DNA of 64,000 bases from Astropecten irregularis (GCA_963971285.1 OZ020244.1:21452001-21516000), one strand, 5' to 3'; shown: positions 1-12,058, numbered from the stretch's first letter. The notes: generated by a model from the sequence alone, not told the origin. Program-made: numbers and translations.

Positions 1-1563
1 AGCTTTTGTGCGCAGGATCACTGATCATGTGCCTGAAACAAACAGGCCCTGGCAGTTATAAGTGTCACAGATCCTAAAATGGAGATATTGTTGTTGCTGA
101 AATGAGAAGTGCCTTCCAATGGCACGGACCTCTTGGGATGCCATTTGCTTCTGCCTGTTGAATCCTGAGACAGTTCAGAAATACTGGAATGAAATCATCT
201 TTATTTCATTCTCTATGTTAACTACAACACCACATTCAAAAGCCTTAAGTGCCGTAGTTGGTGGTTTGTTTCAAAATTTGCCAGCTCTGAAAAACTTCCT
301 ACAATGACGAGGATGTTAAGTAGCTCCCACTTCAGGAAATGGAATGAAATAATTCAACAGCATGGTTTACCCATGGTGGAAGGAAATCCCTACTTCCTCC
401 AAGGTTTACCTAAGTTGAACAGCCTGATGACACTAGGAGAATTTCCAGGCAATAATTGTCTCAGGTTGCAACATACGCTGAAAGACACCTTGAGAAAACC
501 TTTTCTCGTCCCATTTCAGCTGGTTTTGGTGTTGGCAATTTTGTTCTGCCCAATGTGTGTTGCAAAGTTACGTAACGAGATGGCGGCTTTCAAATGTCCA
601 GCATATTTATACTTTGGGCCTTTCTCAAAGCTTGGCTCCGGCTCAGGCTCCTACTTTGTCTCTGTCATCCATGTGCTAAAAATATAAGTTGTTGAAGATT
701 TCACTGAAGATGAAGCTTTGTTTTCATTCTCAAATGAGAGAATCTACTTCCGAACCACAGCCAAAGGCCTCTATTTTGATACCCCTAATTTTAAAATGGA
801 TTCACGAAATGGAGTCAGAGCCTGAGCTGGAGCCAAGCTTTGAGAAAGGCCCCTTGTGACCGACAGTCCATACTAACTGTCGTTGTCTTATATCTGTTTG
901 TCCCTCAGATGACAAAGGTTGACAAGATGTCCACATCTTCAGGTGATTTCAGTCGAAGACTACTCCTAAAGAAAAAACACGGTGCTAAGCTGTTATATAT
1001 CTACATGACCTGTATGGTTTCTTGTCCCAGTCCAAAGTTTTTTTTAAACATGTGGCATTTTGTTTTTATGTTGCTGTGTTAATTTGTAAGTCTGGTTGAA
1101 TCCAGTTGACATGTTTCATCCCTCGCTACTCCAACCTGTACCCCAGCCTCCCCTTGACCAGGCCCAACCTGTATTCTCTGCCACTCAAAGCTTCAACAAT
1201 TTAACACAAGTTAAGCATTTTGAGGAATGTATTGTCAGTCATATTTTTCCAAATCAATGCATGAAAATGAAATCTTCTGGCATTATTAAAGAGAAAGACA
1301 AATGTCTTTGAAATTCATGGTGATAATTAAATTCATTTTAAATCAAGGCTGATCATTCTTGAAGAGATTTCAACTTGACCTACTTTTTGTTCAATGAAAA
1401 TCCTGGATTTTGAATCGTGAGGGTTAGAGAAATGCCAGATTGATGTAAGTTATACACGTAGTCATGACTCTCAGTCCACCCCTAGTCTTTCATGAAATGT
1501 GTGCCAAGTTATCGTTGCTTTTTTCACACACAACATGCAAGAATAATTGTATCGAGTATAGAC

Positions 1564-1917
1564 TTAAAGGTACGGTACAGAACTGGTAATAAACCAAATT
1601 CAGAAATGTTCACAGATTTATGTATAATAACTTACAGGGTATAGAGAGTTAAAATGTTTCTGCCTGAAAAAACCTGTATTTATCAAATGAATCAAATAGA
1701 CCGAAAATAGTTTTGATCTCCGAGATCCAAACCTCACAATTACGATTACCCTAGAATTTGCCTTAAGAATTGCAATGGTTTTTCGCAGTTTTCTACTGTT
1801 TCCAATGATCAATTGAGAAGAAAATTTCACAGATTTGTTTTTATTCCACGACAAAACAAGTTATGAACAGACTGAAGTTGTTCTGTAACTTTTACCAATC
1901 GTGTACTATAGCTTTAA
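1564..1917. mobile_element. TTAAAGGTA-ended MITE, copy 1
   Basis: Left end reads TTAAAGGTACGGTACAGAA and right end ACCAATCGTGTACTATAGC TTTAA, giving imperfect inverted ends. The interior carries the family hallmark, an AGAAATGTTCACAGATTTA block followed by AACTTACAGGGTAT. The same organisation recurs at 2421, 10672, 11703, 19946, 29835 and 58191. No coding capacity, so a non-autonomous DNA element is the simplest reading. Confidence 0.6.
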
Positions 1918-2050
1918 TAGGCTGGGGTCTGAATAGGGCATTGCATGCAACCTGTGTGCTCCATTGCAGACGGATGCACTGACCAAAGCTGGAGCTTGAT
2001 TCAGCTTCAGCCTGCTCCCAGTTAAGTGGAAGCACCCCCAATATCACTTT

Positions 2051-2170
2051 GGGCCTGTTTGTTTTATGCACGAGATCCGTGATCTGCAGATCCACGTTCC
2101 ATGTAGGATATGCTAAAATCGGATCCGGATCAACAAGACCATGGATCTCATGAGCATAACAAACAGTCCC
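2051..2170. mobile_element. small palindromic MITE (GGGCCTGTTTGTT ends)
   Basis: About 120 bp with inverted ends. The left end GGGCCTGTTTGTT and the right end, read inverted as GGGACTGTTTGTT, are each followed by a gcACGAGATCC or TCATGAGATCC block. A second copy is at 4791-4908, a half copy at 1-48 and a left end at 53759. Confidence 0.6.
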
Positions 2171-2420
2171 TTCACTATTTAAATTGCCTGCTCTGTCGCC
2201 CTCTTGTGTTGGATAAATGCCTAGTCCTTGCTCAGAGAAGTCACTGACCTTGTTCCACATACAGTAATTATACACTCTTTAATTAGGACATAGAACATAG
2301 TCACAGCCTTTCAGCCTCGTCTTGTGGTTAAGACTTTTGTCATGATACTTGGAAAAATGACCTGAATAATTTTGCATCATGTTGGTTGATAAAAATCTTT
2401 CAATTTTGTACTTTGTTAAC

Positions 2421-2776
2421 TTAAAGGTAGTATCATACTTTGGTAAGAAACCAAAAGAGAACTTAGAGAAGTGTTCACAGATTTACGTATAACTTACAGG
2501 GTATGAAGATGGTGGTGGTAGAAACATACCGTTAACATTTTATCACCCGAAATGGTGTATTTATCCAGAAATTACTAAAACAACAACCGAAAATCTTTTT
2601 GATCTTTTGAAAGATCAAAAATAAAAGAGAAACGACTTAAGAAAACTGTGGCTGTTTTTCACTGTTTTCTAAAAAATAATGTGCATAGATGACTGTTACT
2701 GTATCTTCCTTGATATTTTTGCCCATGAATCTGTATTTCTTTGATAAAAACCGAAGTATGATATTACCTTTAAGAC
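2421..2776. mobile_element. TTAAAGGTA-ended MITE, copy 2
   Basis: The ends are clean inverted repeats: CTTAAAGGTAGTATCATAC on the left and GTATGATATTACCTTTAAG on the right. The interior contains the shared TTCACAGATTTACGTATAAC block and a palindrome built on GATCTTTTGAAAGATC. Non-coding. Confidence 0.7.
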
Positions 2777-3431
2777 AATAAAAATCCACATTTGTATACA
2801 TTTCATTAATTCATTTATAGGATGCATGCACCACATTTTCTTTCCAGTAAGGTTTTAATAGCATGAAAGATGCACGTAGCGTGGATAAGATTAGTGAAAG
2901 TTCAGAGGATTAAGTGTGAATTTACAAACTTATTTTCTTTTTCTTCATATTTATCATTCCAAAACTGAGTTGTTTAATTGCAGCGTTGAACGTTGTGAAT
3001 GATTATTTCTTTGAAATATTGTTCAAAGCTGCCATTTTTTTCATTGCAATTTAATGCATATTTGGATGTACAAGTATGTCTGAATTATATGGCGCAAATC
3101 CAATGTGTACATTTTTTGTAAACATGCAATTTTTGTAAATTTGCCAATGATATTTTGGATTAAAGAAGGGATATTTAATAAAGAATAATTCTTGTTTATT
3201 TGTTTGTTATGTGGTTGGTTTTGTCAGAAGGAAAAGCAACAGTGGTGATTTTTTTTCATAATGAAATAAAACCAAAATATGTTTTAGGAGGGACTATTGA
3301 GAATAAGCAATAATAACCTACAAAATTAATCCCACTGGCGTTGTTTAAAGTGATATGAAGGGTAGGATTGGGGTCTTGTTAATCCAGTCTAGAGAATGAG
3401 CCATATTATTGGATTTGGATGGATTAAAGCA

Positions 3432-3896
3432 CCTTTCACATCTGGCCTACGTATAGTTGCGTATCGTTTATGCCGAAATTAGACTGCGTATTCAAGGTGA
3501 GCCTGCGTAGATGTGCGTAGTACGATGGCATATGGTTGCGTACAATGTGCAGATGCACCGCGTAACTATCAACTTAATATAAATGGCGTACAGGCGCGTA
3601 GGATTGTGTATAACAGACATAGGGTAGCATACTATAGTGCAGGCATGGCTAACAGTAGCGTAGACTTGCGTATAAATTGCGTACGTTCCGTGCCCTGTGC
3701 TCTGCAGCAAGAGTACTCGAAAAAATTTAACATGTTCAATTTTTTCCGTCCATCTCGTGTACTCCTTCTGCGTCCTTGGCGTAGTGTTACGTAAGCCAGC
3801 GTAGAATAGTATAGGAACAGCGTAGGAACAGTGTATGGCAGCGTACTACTCGCTATGCAACACTATGCAACTGTACGTAAGGCCCAGTGTGAAAGG
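3432..3896. mobile_element. GCGTA-rich inverted-repeat element
   Basis: About 465 bp. The left end CCTTTCACATCTGGCCTACG and the inverted right end CCTTTCACACTGGGCCTTAC match over roughly 30 bp and continue into TACGTAnAGTTGC. The interior is studded with GCGTA or its complement at short irregular intervals, in both orientations. No target-site duplication is obvious. Short open frames cross it but show no domain, so I treat it as a non-autonomous element. Confidence 0.6.
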
Positions 3897-4249
3897 GTCC
3901 GAGTCAGATTATGTCCTACTTCTACTACTGCCTGTTACTTGCACAAGCGTTCGTATGGGAAGGGGCAGATAGTTGAAAGAATTTCTCGAGATTCCACAGG
4001 TTTTGAACATACAAATCAATATCCCTGCAGCTCTATGAAGGACCTTCTCCTATTCCCAAGAGAGACATCCGCGAGGGGCATTAGCAAAGCTCAGGTTCTT
4101 ATTCCCAGTACAGACACAAGGACTGGTTTATACTACAAGCACATCTCTGCAAGTAATAAAACTGACGTCAGAATCAAACATTCTGCAACAAACATTGCAT
4201 CACAAGAAAGTTTATCACGTTTTAACTTGCAAAATAATACAAGTAATAA

Positions 4250-4440
4250 ACTGCTGCAAACTGCTCATCAGCCAAAATGACCTGAAATTTATCAAATGCT
4301 TAGGAGAGCCCGACGCATTTCGATCCTAGCAGGATCTTTCTCAAAAGCTTTAGCCTTTGAGAAAGATTCTGCTAGGATCGAAGGCCTTTAGCCTTTGAGA
4401 AAGATTGTGCTAAGATTGAAACGCGTCAGGCCCTCCTAAC
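4250..4440. repeat. dispersed repeat with hammerhead-like hairpins
   Basis: Shares a leader (AACTGCTGCAAACTGCTC, then CCTGAAAT..TCAAATGCTT) with copies at 29219, 60884 and 63276. The leader runs into hairpins built on GATCCTAGCAGGATC and ends GAAACGCGTCAGGCC. The GAAAC..GTC order after a short stem resembles the 3' half of a hammerhead ribozyme, but a canonical CTGATGA is missing here. Confidence 0.45.
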
Positions 4441-4790
4441 TCCAAGCAATTGCAAAATAATAGTTTGCTGCAAATTTATGACTTCAAATCCGCTTGCTAC
4501 GGTTTTCTTGAGGAACGAACAGGGCTTAACATACAGCATTTATTAACATTCGACACAGAATGTGAATGATTTCTGGAGAAACTGACATTTTATTCATTGA
4601 GAGGGAAATGTGGTTACATACAGAATTGAGGTCAGATTGTCATATTAGTTTATTCTGGCACTGAATCAAAGTTCCATGGAAGAAAGACACAAATCGCTGG
4701 ATGATGAGCCAAGAAGCGATGAGAAGAAGGCCTTAGGAAACTATAAATGAAATGTCAGGGTCTTTATTAAGATGTGGGAGGAAAACCCCA

Positions 4791-4908
4791 GGGCATGTTT
4801 GTTGTGCGCACGAGATCTGTGATCTTGCCGATCTGGATCCCATTTTAGCGTATCCTGCATATAGTCAATCTGCAGACCACGGATCTCGTGCGCCAAACAA
4901 ACAGGCCC
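4791..4908. mobile_element. small palindromic MITE, second copy
   Basis: 118 bp. The left end GGGCATGTTTGTTGTGCGC and the inverted right end GGGCCTGTTTGTTTGGCGC are followed by matching CACGAGATC blocks. Same family as 2051-2170. It lies near the expected 3' end of the HMGA-like transcript. Confidence 0.65.
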
Positions 4909-5265
4909 CAAAGAATTCATGTAAAACAACACATACACTGACAGAAACTGTTTTTCTTTACTTTTTTAGTTTCTTAAACTTTACAAATATTTGACTTTTT
5001 TATTATTGTCAACAGACAAAGTGTCCAGTTTTAATGAATCCAGCATCTGGCATGTTAAAAAACAAACAAGAGTTATTAATAGAACCCAAGATATTCAACT
5101 GCACAAATGGTTTGTAAATTTACTATTAAATACAAAATGGGAACAAGATGCAAGGACACATTTACAAAGTCAACTTTAGTAGTGTCGGGTGGGAAATGCT
5201 TTGACTACCAAAAAACTAAATTGTATTTTTTGGGAGGGCAGGCATTAAAATAGTTTCTATGGTTA

Positions 5266-8200
5266 CTATGTCTCGTCTGTAGATGCATCTTCATCTGCTT
5301 CCTCTTCGTCAGATGATGGCTCTTGTTTCTGTCAAGGGGACAAGTGGAAGGGGAGGGGTTTGGGAAGAATTCACAGTGAATTACTTTTTGAAAGAAAAGT
5401 TCAAATCGGTCTCAAATTTGAAAAACCGAAAAGAGATACAGTAAATCAGCCATTTTTAAAACCTTAAAAATTCTGATACTTGGGCCCTTTTCCAAACCTC
5501 GGCTCCGGCTCAGGCTCCGGCTCCATTTCGTGAATCCATTCTAAGATAACAGGTGTCAAAATAGAGGCTTTTGGCTATGCTCTGGAAGAACTTATACTCT
5601 ATTTTGAACAAGAAAAAAGAGATTCAGCTTCAATGAAAAGCTACAACCTATATTTTCAGCTTAATGACTGACAGCGCCGGAGCCGGAGCCTGAGCCGAGG
5701 TTTGGAAAAGGACCTTGGCTGACCAATAGACAGGTCTCAATACTTGTCGGAGATTGGTCATCTGTCAATGCTGCCATTCCTCACAAATTTACTGAGGGCA
5801 GACTCATCCCGGGTGATTTGAGTAAATAACAAAATCTCCCTTCAGTGCATCCAATTAACTGCAGGTCCTCTTGCTTTGGTAGTCCATAAAATGGCCCAAA
5901 TATGAGCACAAAACTGCTGTAAGATCTTTATTATAGTCTGACATATTGCATTTACTTGAAAATCCTCTACAACTAAGCTTAAAAGTCTGTATAATCTTCA
6001 TGAAATCCATCGTCCATCATGACCATCATGTTGAAGCCGTGTGTGGTCTATAACCAGAAGCATGTGTGTCTGGACTGTTGCTCTGGTGGTCCCAAGATCT
6101 ATTGGCTATGGAATGGTTTCTCTTTTGTGAAATCTAGCCAAATTTCAAACTCAGCATATAGTGAAATTAATACATCAGTGGGACAAGCCCATTTTATTAT
6201 TATTTTTTTTTTGGGGGGGCTACTTTCAAATGAACTAGAAACAACTTACCTTGGGTTTGCGGCCTCTGCGCTTGGCTGGTGCTGCAGCCTTCTGAAGATG
6301 ACCAAGATGGCATTATGCGACATAGATGGAAGGAAAGTGACAAAGAGCAAGGGATTACTATTAGGAAAGATCAAAGATGTCAGTACAGCAACATGTACAA
6401 GAATCTGAAAGGGGGTGAGACAGGAATTCTTTCAAAACTTGCATCTGATAGGTAGGGTTCCCCCTCTCTGTAGCATAGAGATTGGCCAATGATCAGTTTA
6501 AATTCTATACTGAATTGTGGGAAATACATTGGTGACACAAGGTAGAACAATAAGTCCATTTCATGTTTGAACACTTTGACTGCAAAAACAAAGTTGGAGC
6601 TAGACCAGCAAAACATTTACCAGGTTTTACCAGAAAACTTGACAAACTGAGGACATATATAAGCAGGCGCGGTTCTAGAGCCAACATTTTTGGGGGGCTA
6701 GAAGCGCCAATATTTTTTGGGGGGCTAGAAGACCCAATATTTTGGGTTCTTCTAACACTCGCTTCTGCTATGTCTTATTAGGGGTCGAAAAACATGCACA
6801 GTATAGCCCACACAACACGTTTTTATGTAATTGGCGCTTAATAACTGAAAAAATCCAGTATTTTCAAGAATTTTTTTTCACTTGCATTTTTTTGGGGGGG
6901 CTAGACAACATTTTTGGGGGCTACAGCCCCCCCCCCCCTGGGATTTTGAAAGTCATGGACCAAGGAGCTGCCTAATTTTTGTGAACCTTAATTTGATGGT
7001 GCCCTACTCTAGGTTAACCTAAGGACAAAACCAGAATGGTCCATACAAGCACCTAGGCTTATAGGTCCTGAAATTGCCAGGGACCTGTCGGCCAGGCCTT
7101 GATTTTTAAGGACAGTGAGAGTGATCACTCTCCTCCGCTCTCCTTAATGTTTTCCAAGGAGAGTGAAAAAAAAGAGCTCCTTAACAATTTATTAAGGAGA
7201 GCTGTCCTTTTTCAAAACATCACGTACATTTTTACAGTACCCTTTGCAGACAATACAACATTTTTCAACAGGACAACCAAAATATTGCTTGTTCTCTTTT
7301 TTCGACACTGGACACATGAGGAAACTTAGTTTAGCAAGAGCAAACTGCTCTCTTTATTCACTATAAATGAGTAAGCCCTCCCCTGATTTAACTAGAGTTG
7401 GATTTGCAGCTCAAACTTGATTTTTGTTAGTGAGAGCAAATCACTCTCCTAAATGTTGTACGTTGTCCACCACAGTGCCTACCTTTGGAGCTGCTTCTTT
7501 GCCTTTCTTGCTTGTCTTTGCTGGTTCAGTCTTAGGTGCGACATCTTCTTCTTTGTTAGCTGCCTGCTTGGCCTTTGGGGGTCTTCCTCGACCTCTGGCT
7601 TTCTTTGGAGCGTCAACTTCAGCCTACAGAAGTGTTGACAATAAAAAAATCCCACCATTAATCTATCAAAGCTAATACTAAAATAAAATAGGTTTGTGGT
7701 GACACCATATGTATGCCCTGAGAAATAATAAATGAAATGAAATGAAATGAAAATGAAATATGTAATCTCTTCTTTGAGAATGTGTGGCTCTCAGAAGAAA
7801 CTCTGGTGATCTCTCGATGTTCCAATCAGTGTGCTCTGTTCATTTTCATGAGGAGGGTAACTTCAGGAGGGTGGGTTCTGTTATTTTAGTTCTTCCACCA
7901 TGCATTAGCTTCAAGTCTTCATCAAAGCTAATACCTTTAAAAATAGTGGAAATTAGTGGAAACAGCAACTTGTTGCTTTTATATTTGTCCAGGGGCTCTG
8001 AGGCAATGACTGTGCCTCATCATTATTGGGCAATCACGTTCATTGCCTCGATCATTCTCAGCCTTTTAAGGCTGAACTAAAACTGCTCATCTTTGATGGC
8101 CTAGATGAACCAAATACACACAGGAAGAATTATGCATACAGTACAGTGGAAAGGCTTCTTTTTTAAATCATTGTGAGCCATTTTGCCTCCTGGACATGAA

Positions 8201-9882
8201 ACCAATCTACAGAAAAGGCCGAGTACACTGCTATTCAAACCTTTGAGTGAGGTTGTAATAAAGAAATGTTTTGAAAAAAAAAAAGACTCATTGAAATCTT
8301 GAAATCCTTTTCCACCCTGGATTCCCAGGTCAGTGGAATATAATCAGCACATTAAAGATACATGTACCGTTGTACATCACTGTTAATGATTACAGATTTT
8401 TTTGAGGGGTTGGCAAAATTATTCAAATTTGTCGTAAATTTCACCAACGTGGATCAATTGCTCGAGTTATCACTAGTGCTCTTTTTTTAGTACGCATGAA
8501 AAAACAATAAGTGATGGGTGGGATTCAAACCCATGACCAAATTCACTGCATGGCTTGGTAGTCTAGTGGTATGCAGTATATGACATCAGCACTAGAAGGT
8601 AGCCAGGTCGTGGGTTCAAATCCAACCTGAGGCAGAATGCAAAGCTATGAGACATTGGTGAGGGGTACTCTCCATGTATTAGTCATTTGTTGAATTTTGT
8701 TTTTAAAGAAAATTCATTTCAATTACCTAGTTTTACAAATTTCAAATGGCCTATGATTATTAACTAACTTGAGAAATTTGTCTTGGAACTGGGAGTACAA
8801 ATTTTTCCAAAAACAAGGAACTTGGATAATTTAAAAGATTAAACAGATTTGTAGTCGTCGTTTTACTAATTTCTGGATAAATATACCATTTCAGGGGGAA
8901 AAATTTTAACGGTATGTTTCCGCACCATCTTCATTACCCTGTAAGTTATACGTAAATCTGTGAACATTTCTGTTTTGGTTTATTACCAAAGTATGATACA
9001 TGTACTACCTTTAAATAGCTTTTAGCTACTGTTCCAAAATGAGATAATTTAGACTTTAAGCAAAATAGTCATTAAAACCCCAGATTGAAAAAAATATTAA
9101 AAGCATTTCAGTGTAAAAATACAATTACCTTTTTACTGATTTTTTTTTGCAAACCTCAAAGCAGCCAGTCAGTCATGTCGAGCCATTTTGTTCTAAACTA
9201 TTCATAAGGTTTAATCCCATAATTTTCCTCAAAGAAACTCCCTGCGTCTTTCCACCAATTTAACACGTTGCTAATTCAATATCAATATTCAAAAGGACAT
9301 CACAATCGACATATTTAGGCGTAAGTGAGTTACAGTAGAAGCTTTTTAAGTCTAAAAATAACCAAAATGAACTATATTTGTCCAAGTCACCCCGCCCTCT
9401 GTCTCTATCACCATCACCGGCGCACCCAGGATTTTGTCTTGGGGGGGCTCAAAGAACATTTTTCTCCCACAAAACGCCCAACAAACATTTTGTGACTCCC
9501 CCCTTCCTCCTCCTCTTCCTCTCCCTTTCCCCTTTTTTTTTCAGGGACCCTCTTGGGAATTGGGGGGGGGGGCTCAAGCCCCCCAGCCACCCCCCCCCCC
9601 CTGGTGCGCCACTGATCACCATTGCACGCCCACAATTTAGCCGACTGGCCCCTCCCCCATCCCACTTTGCAAATACGACCTAATTAATTCTGGTACATCC
9701 ACAAAATAATCATAATGACAGTTAATGGAGTGGCCAACATCCATCCAACGAAAATGTTGCCCTACCTGTTCCGCGGTGTCTGGCTTGGGATGCTTACGGG
9801 GCCGTCCCCGTCCTCTCTTCGGTGGGTCCTTGGCTGCTGCTGCTTCGGCCGATGGCCCGGAATCATTGCTGGTATCACCCAT
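5266..9882 (-). CDS. HMGA: HMGA-like AT-hook chromatin protein (4 exons)
   Basis: Coding exons, in order: 9766-9882, 7483-7623, 6250-6291, 5266-5328, all phase 0, giving 120 aa. AT-hook 1 is RGRGRPRK (residues about 23-30), AT-hook 2 is RGRGRPPK in exon 2, and a third hook-like RRGRKPK ends exon 3. Exon 4 encodes an acidic tail (DEEEADED) before the stop. Several minor-groove AT-hooks plus an acidic C-terminus is the HMGA architecture: nuclear architectural proteins that bind AT-rich DNA and shape enhancer and promoter chromatin. Length is close to vertebrate HMGA proteins (about 100 aa). The start is the ATG at 9882; in-frame sequence upstream has only a TTG. The exon 1 donor is CAG|GTAGGG. 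The promoter side abuts a perfect palindrome at 9978. Orthology versus a generic AT-hook protein is inferred from domain order. Confidence 0.85.
6660..6960. repeat. GGGGGGCTAGA-rich dispersed repeat
   Basis: Within HMGA intron 2. Begins near GGCGCGGTTCTAGAGCCAA and contains repeated TTTTTGGGGGGCTAGA units ending in a poly-C run at about 6928. An inverted relative occupies about 36195-36290 (runs of C, then CCAATATTGACTCTAGAACTG), so this is a dispersed element, not a local expansion. Non-coding. Confidence 0.5.
8480..8665. repeat. tRNA-derived SINE-like sequence
   Basis: In HMGA intron 1. It carries two B-box-like motifs facing opposite ways: GGATTCAAACCCATGACC near 8521 (minus-strand promoter) and GGGTTCAAATCC near 8613 (plus strand). 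The plus half has an A-box-like TAGTCTAGTGG. Relatives are at 42370 and 45290. No intact tRNA cloverleaf can be drawn, so a SINE relic is more likely than a tRNA gene. Confidence 0.5.
8835..9016. mobile_element. TTAAAGGTA-ended MITE, partial inverted copy
   Basis: Inverted relative of the copy at 2421. It reads CCTGTAAGTTATACGTAAAT, then CCAAAGTATGATAC and CTACCTTTAAA. Only one end is present, so it is truncated. In HMGA intron 1. Confidence 0.55.
9415..9615. mobile_element. short element with GGCGCACC ends and poly-G/C
   Basis: The left end GGCGCACCCAGGATT and right end CCTGGTGCGCCACTG are inverted. The interior has GGGGGGGCTC and long G and C runs. The CAGTGGCGCACCAGG terminus read from the right is typical of hAT-like MITEs. 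It lies in HMGA intron 1, and open frames across the homopolymers are spurious. Confidence 0.5.
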
Positions 9883-9977
9883 CTTGGCTGTTGACAAAGG
9901 ATATTGTACTCGACCTCCTCAAAATCAATCCCTCACCAAGATGTTCCCGAGTTGAACGAGGTATAACCGTCTGCGCA
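9883..9977 (-). promoter_or_regulatory. putative HMGA 5' UTR / proximal promoter
   Basis: The 95 bp between the HMGA-like ATG and the edge of the palindrome. I see no TATA box. This is the only unique sequence left to act as proximal promoter before the palindrome begins, so transcription probably starts in or beside the palindrome. Inference from position only. Confidence 0.3.
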
Positions 9978-10425
9978 ACAGCACAGGGTCAAACGATAAG
10001 GCCTAAAGGGAAAACTGCAGTAATACTAGCGATGATTTAAAGGCTCAGCCTGATCAAAAAAAGGAAACAAAAACAAGCGATGTGCAGGGCCTTGCAGAAA
10101 TGGCGGGCTAATGTGTAATGTGCACTGCAGATAGACAATGTAGTATGTACACTGTACGTACTCAGTATGCATGTACTACGTACTAGTACTCATATGCGTG
10201 TACACGCATATGAGTACTAGTACGTAGTACATGCATACTGAGTACGTACAGTGTACATACTACATTGTCTATCTGCAGTGCACATTACACATTAGCCCGC
10301 CATTTCTGCAAGGCCCTGCACATCGCTTGTTTTTGTTTCCTTTTTTTGATCAGGCTGAGCCTTTAAATCATCGCTAGTATTACTGCAGTTTTCCCTTTAG
10401 GCCTTATCGTTTGACCCTGTGCTGT
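9978..10425. repeat. perfect 448-bp spacerless palindrome
   Basis: Two 224-bp arms are exact reverse complements around a centre between 10201 and 10202 (GCGTGT|ACACGC). I compared the arms block by block and found no mismatch. The arm edges are ACAGCACAGGGTC at 9978 and GACCCTGTGCTGT at 10425; symmetry breaks immediately outside. The central part is itself rich in TAC/GTA alternation. It sits just upstream of the HMGA-like gene. Confidence 0.9.
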
Positions 10426-10671
10426 GTTTGATACGATGTCGTACGTACAACGCTCGCACGTGTGAACAATGACATTCGAAAGGGTCACTGACTACTGAGG
10501 TTCTTAGCATACCGGTCCAATCCAGATACATCAACGTGCTGGGTATGGTTGGCGTGCTGGACTTGTAGCTTTATTACCACGAGGAACTAAACTGGGCGCT
10601 TTGATTTGGCGCGATTTGTGGTATTAACGCAGAAAAGAAATACTGATGTATTGGCGTTTTCCACCGCGTAA

Positions 10672-11056
10672 TAAAGGTACAAGACAGGATTATTTCGGTA
10701 ACAAATCAAAACAGAAAAGTTCACAGATTTACCTAACTATAATTTAATATTAGGCTCACGTCAAAGATGGACATGAGAAACCCCTGCTATAATAATTCTG
10801 CCTGAAAGTGCTATATTTGTTTAGAAAAGTGTAAACCGTATATGTTTAATTAAAACCATTCCGTGTTTTAAAAGAGTCGTTTTCCCGCTATTTTCTCGGG
10901 ACTCGAATGTCCAACTGAGCTCAATGTTTCACAGGAATGTACATGCTGGATTATTGACCGGTATATAGCTCCATGATTACACAAAGTGTGGGTGCTTTTT
11001 AAAAAGTTTTATGTGACCATTAGGTCGATCTACCAATCATGTACTAAGCCTATTTA
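10672..11056. mobile_element. TTAAAGGTA-type MITE, diverged copy
   Basis: The left end is TAATAAAGGTAC, then an AGAAAAGTTCACAGATTTA block, and the right end is TACCAATCATGTACTAAGCC. It follows the same internal order as copies at 11703 and 29835, but is more diverged. Confidence 0.5.
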
Positions 11057-11702
11057 AGCGTGATTGCTTGCTAATCATGACAAATTAAACATGTTCTTGA
11101 GCGAACAGCAATATTATGAAAGCTTTGTATTTGAAGAACCCAAACTAAATTAGATTGGTCATGTAAGGAACTTTAGATCCAGAACAGCACTTTTGTAGCC
11201 GAGGTACACGAGTACATGACTGATCTTGATAAACAAAATGGTTAGTAAAATAATATTCCTGTTGAATATTTCCTTCTGAAACACTGGGTCATATTCAAGC
11301 ATTTTGAAAACCTCTTAAAACATATTATCAGCTGATTTCAATTTAGGCCAAAAGTAATCTAATTAAAACTCAATAGAAATGTGTACGCAAAGAAAAGTCA
11401 AGATACAAAAAATGAAGTGGAAAACAATATAACATTGCTCGTTTTCTTGGAGCCTTTATTCAATTTCAATATCTGATTGTTATTTTTATAAAAAATAATT
11501 TTAAGTACTCCTTATTATAAAGTTACCTTTAATAGACAAGATACACCAGAAAATAATACCAATTGTCATTAATTTTATGTCATGCATAGGATTGTTATGA
11601 ATTCATTATTAATAATATATTTCATTCTTTCCTCTCCTTTCACTCCTCTCCTAGCTCTCATTTCCTATCATCATCATTTCTCTTACCCACTCCTACCCGT
11701 GT

Positions 11703-12058
11703 TGAAAGTACAGAGTATGTGATTGGTAACACACCCAAACAGAAATGTTCACAGATTTATGTATACATGTAACTTTCACTGGGTATGAAGATGGTGCCGG
11801 GCTGCCTGAAATGCTGTATTTATCCAGAAATTAGTCAAACAACGACAGAAAACAGTTTTGATCTCGGGATAAGATCAAAACCATTCTTTATGTTTTATTA
11901 GAAAAATTGAGTCGGGTTTTCGCTATTTTCTCGTGACTCAGAAGTCCGATGAGCTCAAATTTTCACAGGTTCATTATTTCATGTACATATTTGATCAGAT
12001 AAAGTACGTGTGAGTGCTGTTCTGTGACATTTACCAATCTGTGTATTATACCTTTAAC
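11703..12058. mobile_element. TTAAAGGTA-type MITE copy
   Basis: Left end TGAAAGTACAGAGTATGTGA, internal AGAAATGTTCACAGATTTAT and GGGTATGAAGATGGTG blocks, right end TGTGTATTATACCTTTAAC. Very close in sequence to the copy at 29835-30178. Confidence 0.6.

Larger units (their letters stand above)
1..5265. other. gene-poor flank with small mobile elements
   Basis: I find no convincing coding exon here; open frames are short and lack recognisable domains or splice context. The left edge (1-48) is the right half of a short palindromic repeat also seen at 2051-2170 and 4791-4908. Two inverted-repeat elements lie at about 1564-1917 and 2421-2776, a GCGTA-rich element at 3432-3896, and a hammerhead-like repeat at 4250-4440. 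The stretch next to 5266 should be the 3' UTR of the HMGA-like gene; an AATAAA on the minus strand near 4998 is a candidate poly(A) signal. Plus-strand AT-rich sequence around 3120-3190 resembles a 3' UTR end but no gene can be attached to it. Confidence 0.5.

Noticed and set aside
3513-4280. Protein-coding frames of 93 and 149 residues
   Set aside because: The first lies inside the GCGTA element; the second runs across repeat sequence with no domain, splice support or codon bias.
9414-9683. Pro/Gly-rich proteins
   Set aside because: Produced by G and C homopolymer runs of a MITE-like element inside an HMGA intron.
9883-9897. Upstream extension of the HMGA-like protein to 9897
   Set aside because: The codon there is TTG; the ATG at 9882 gives a normal start.
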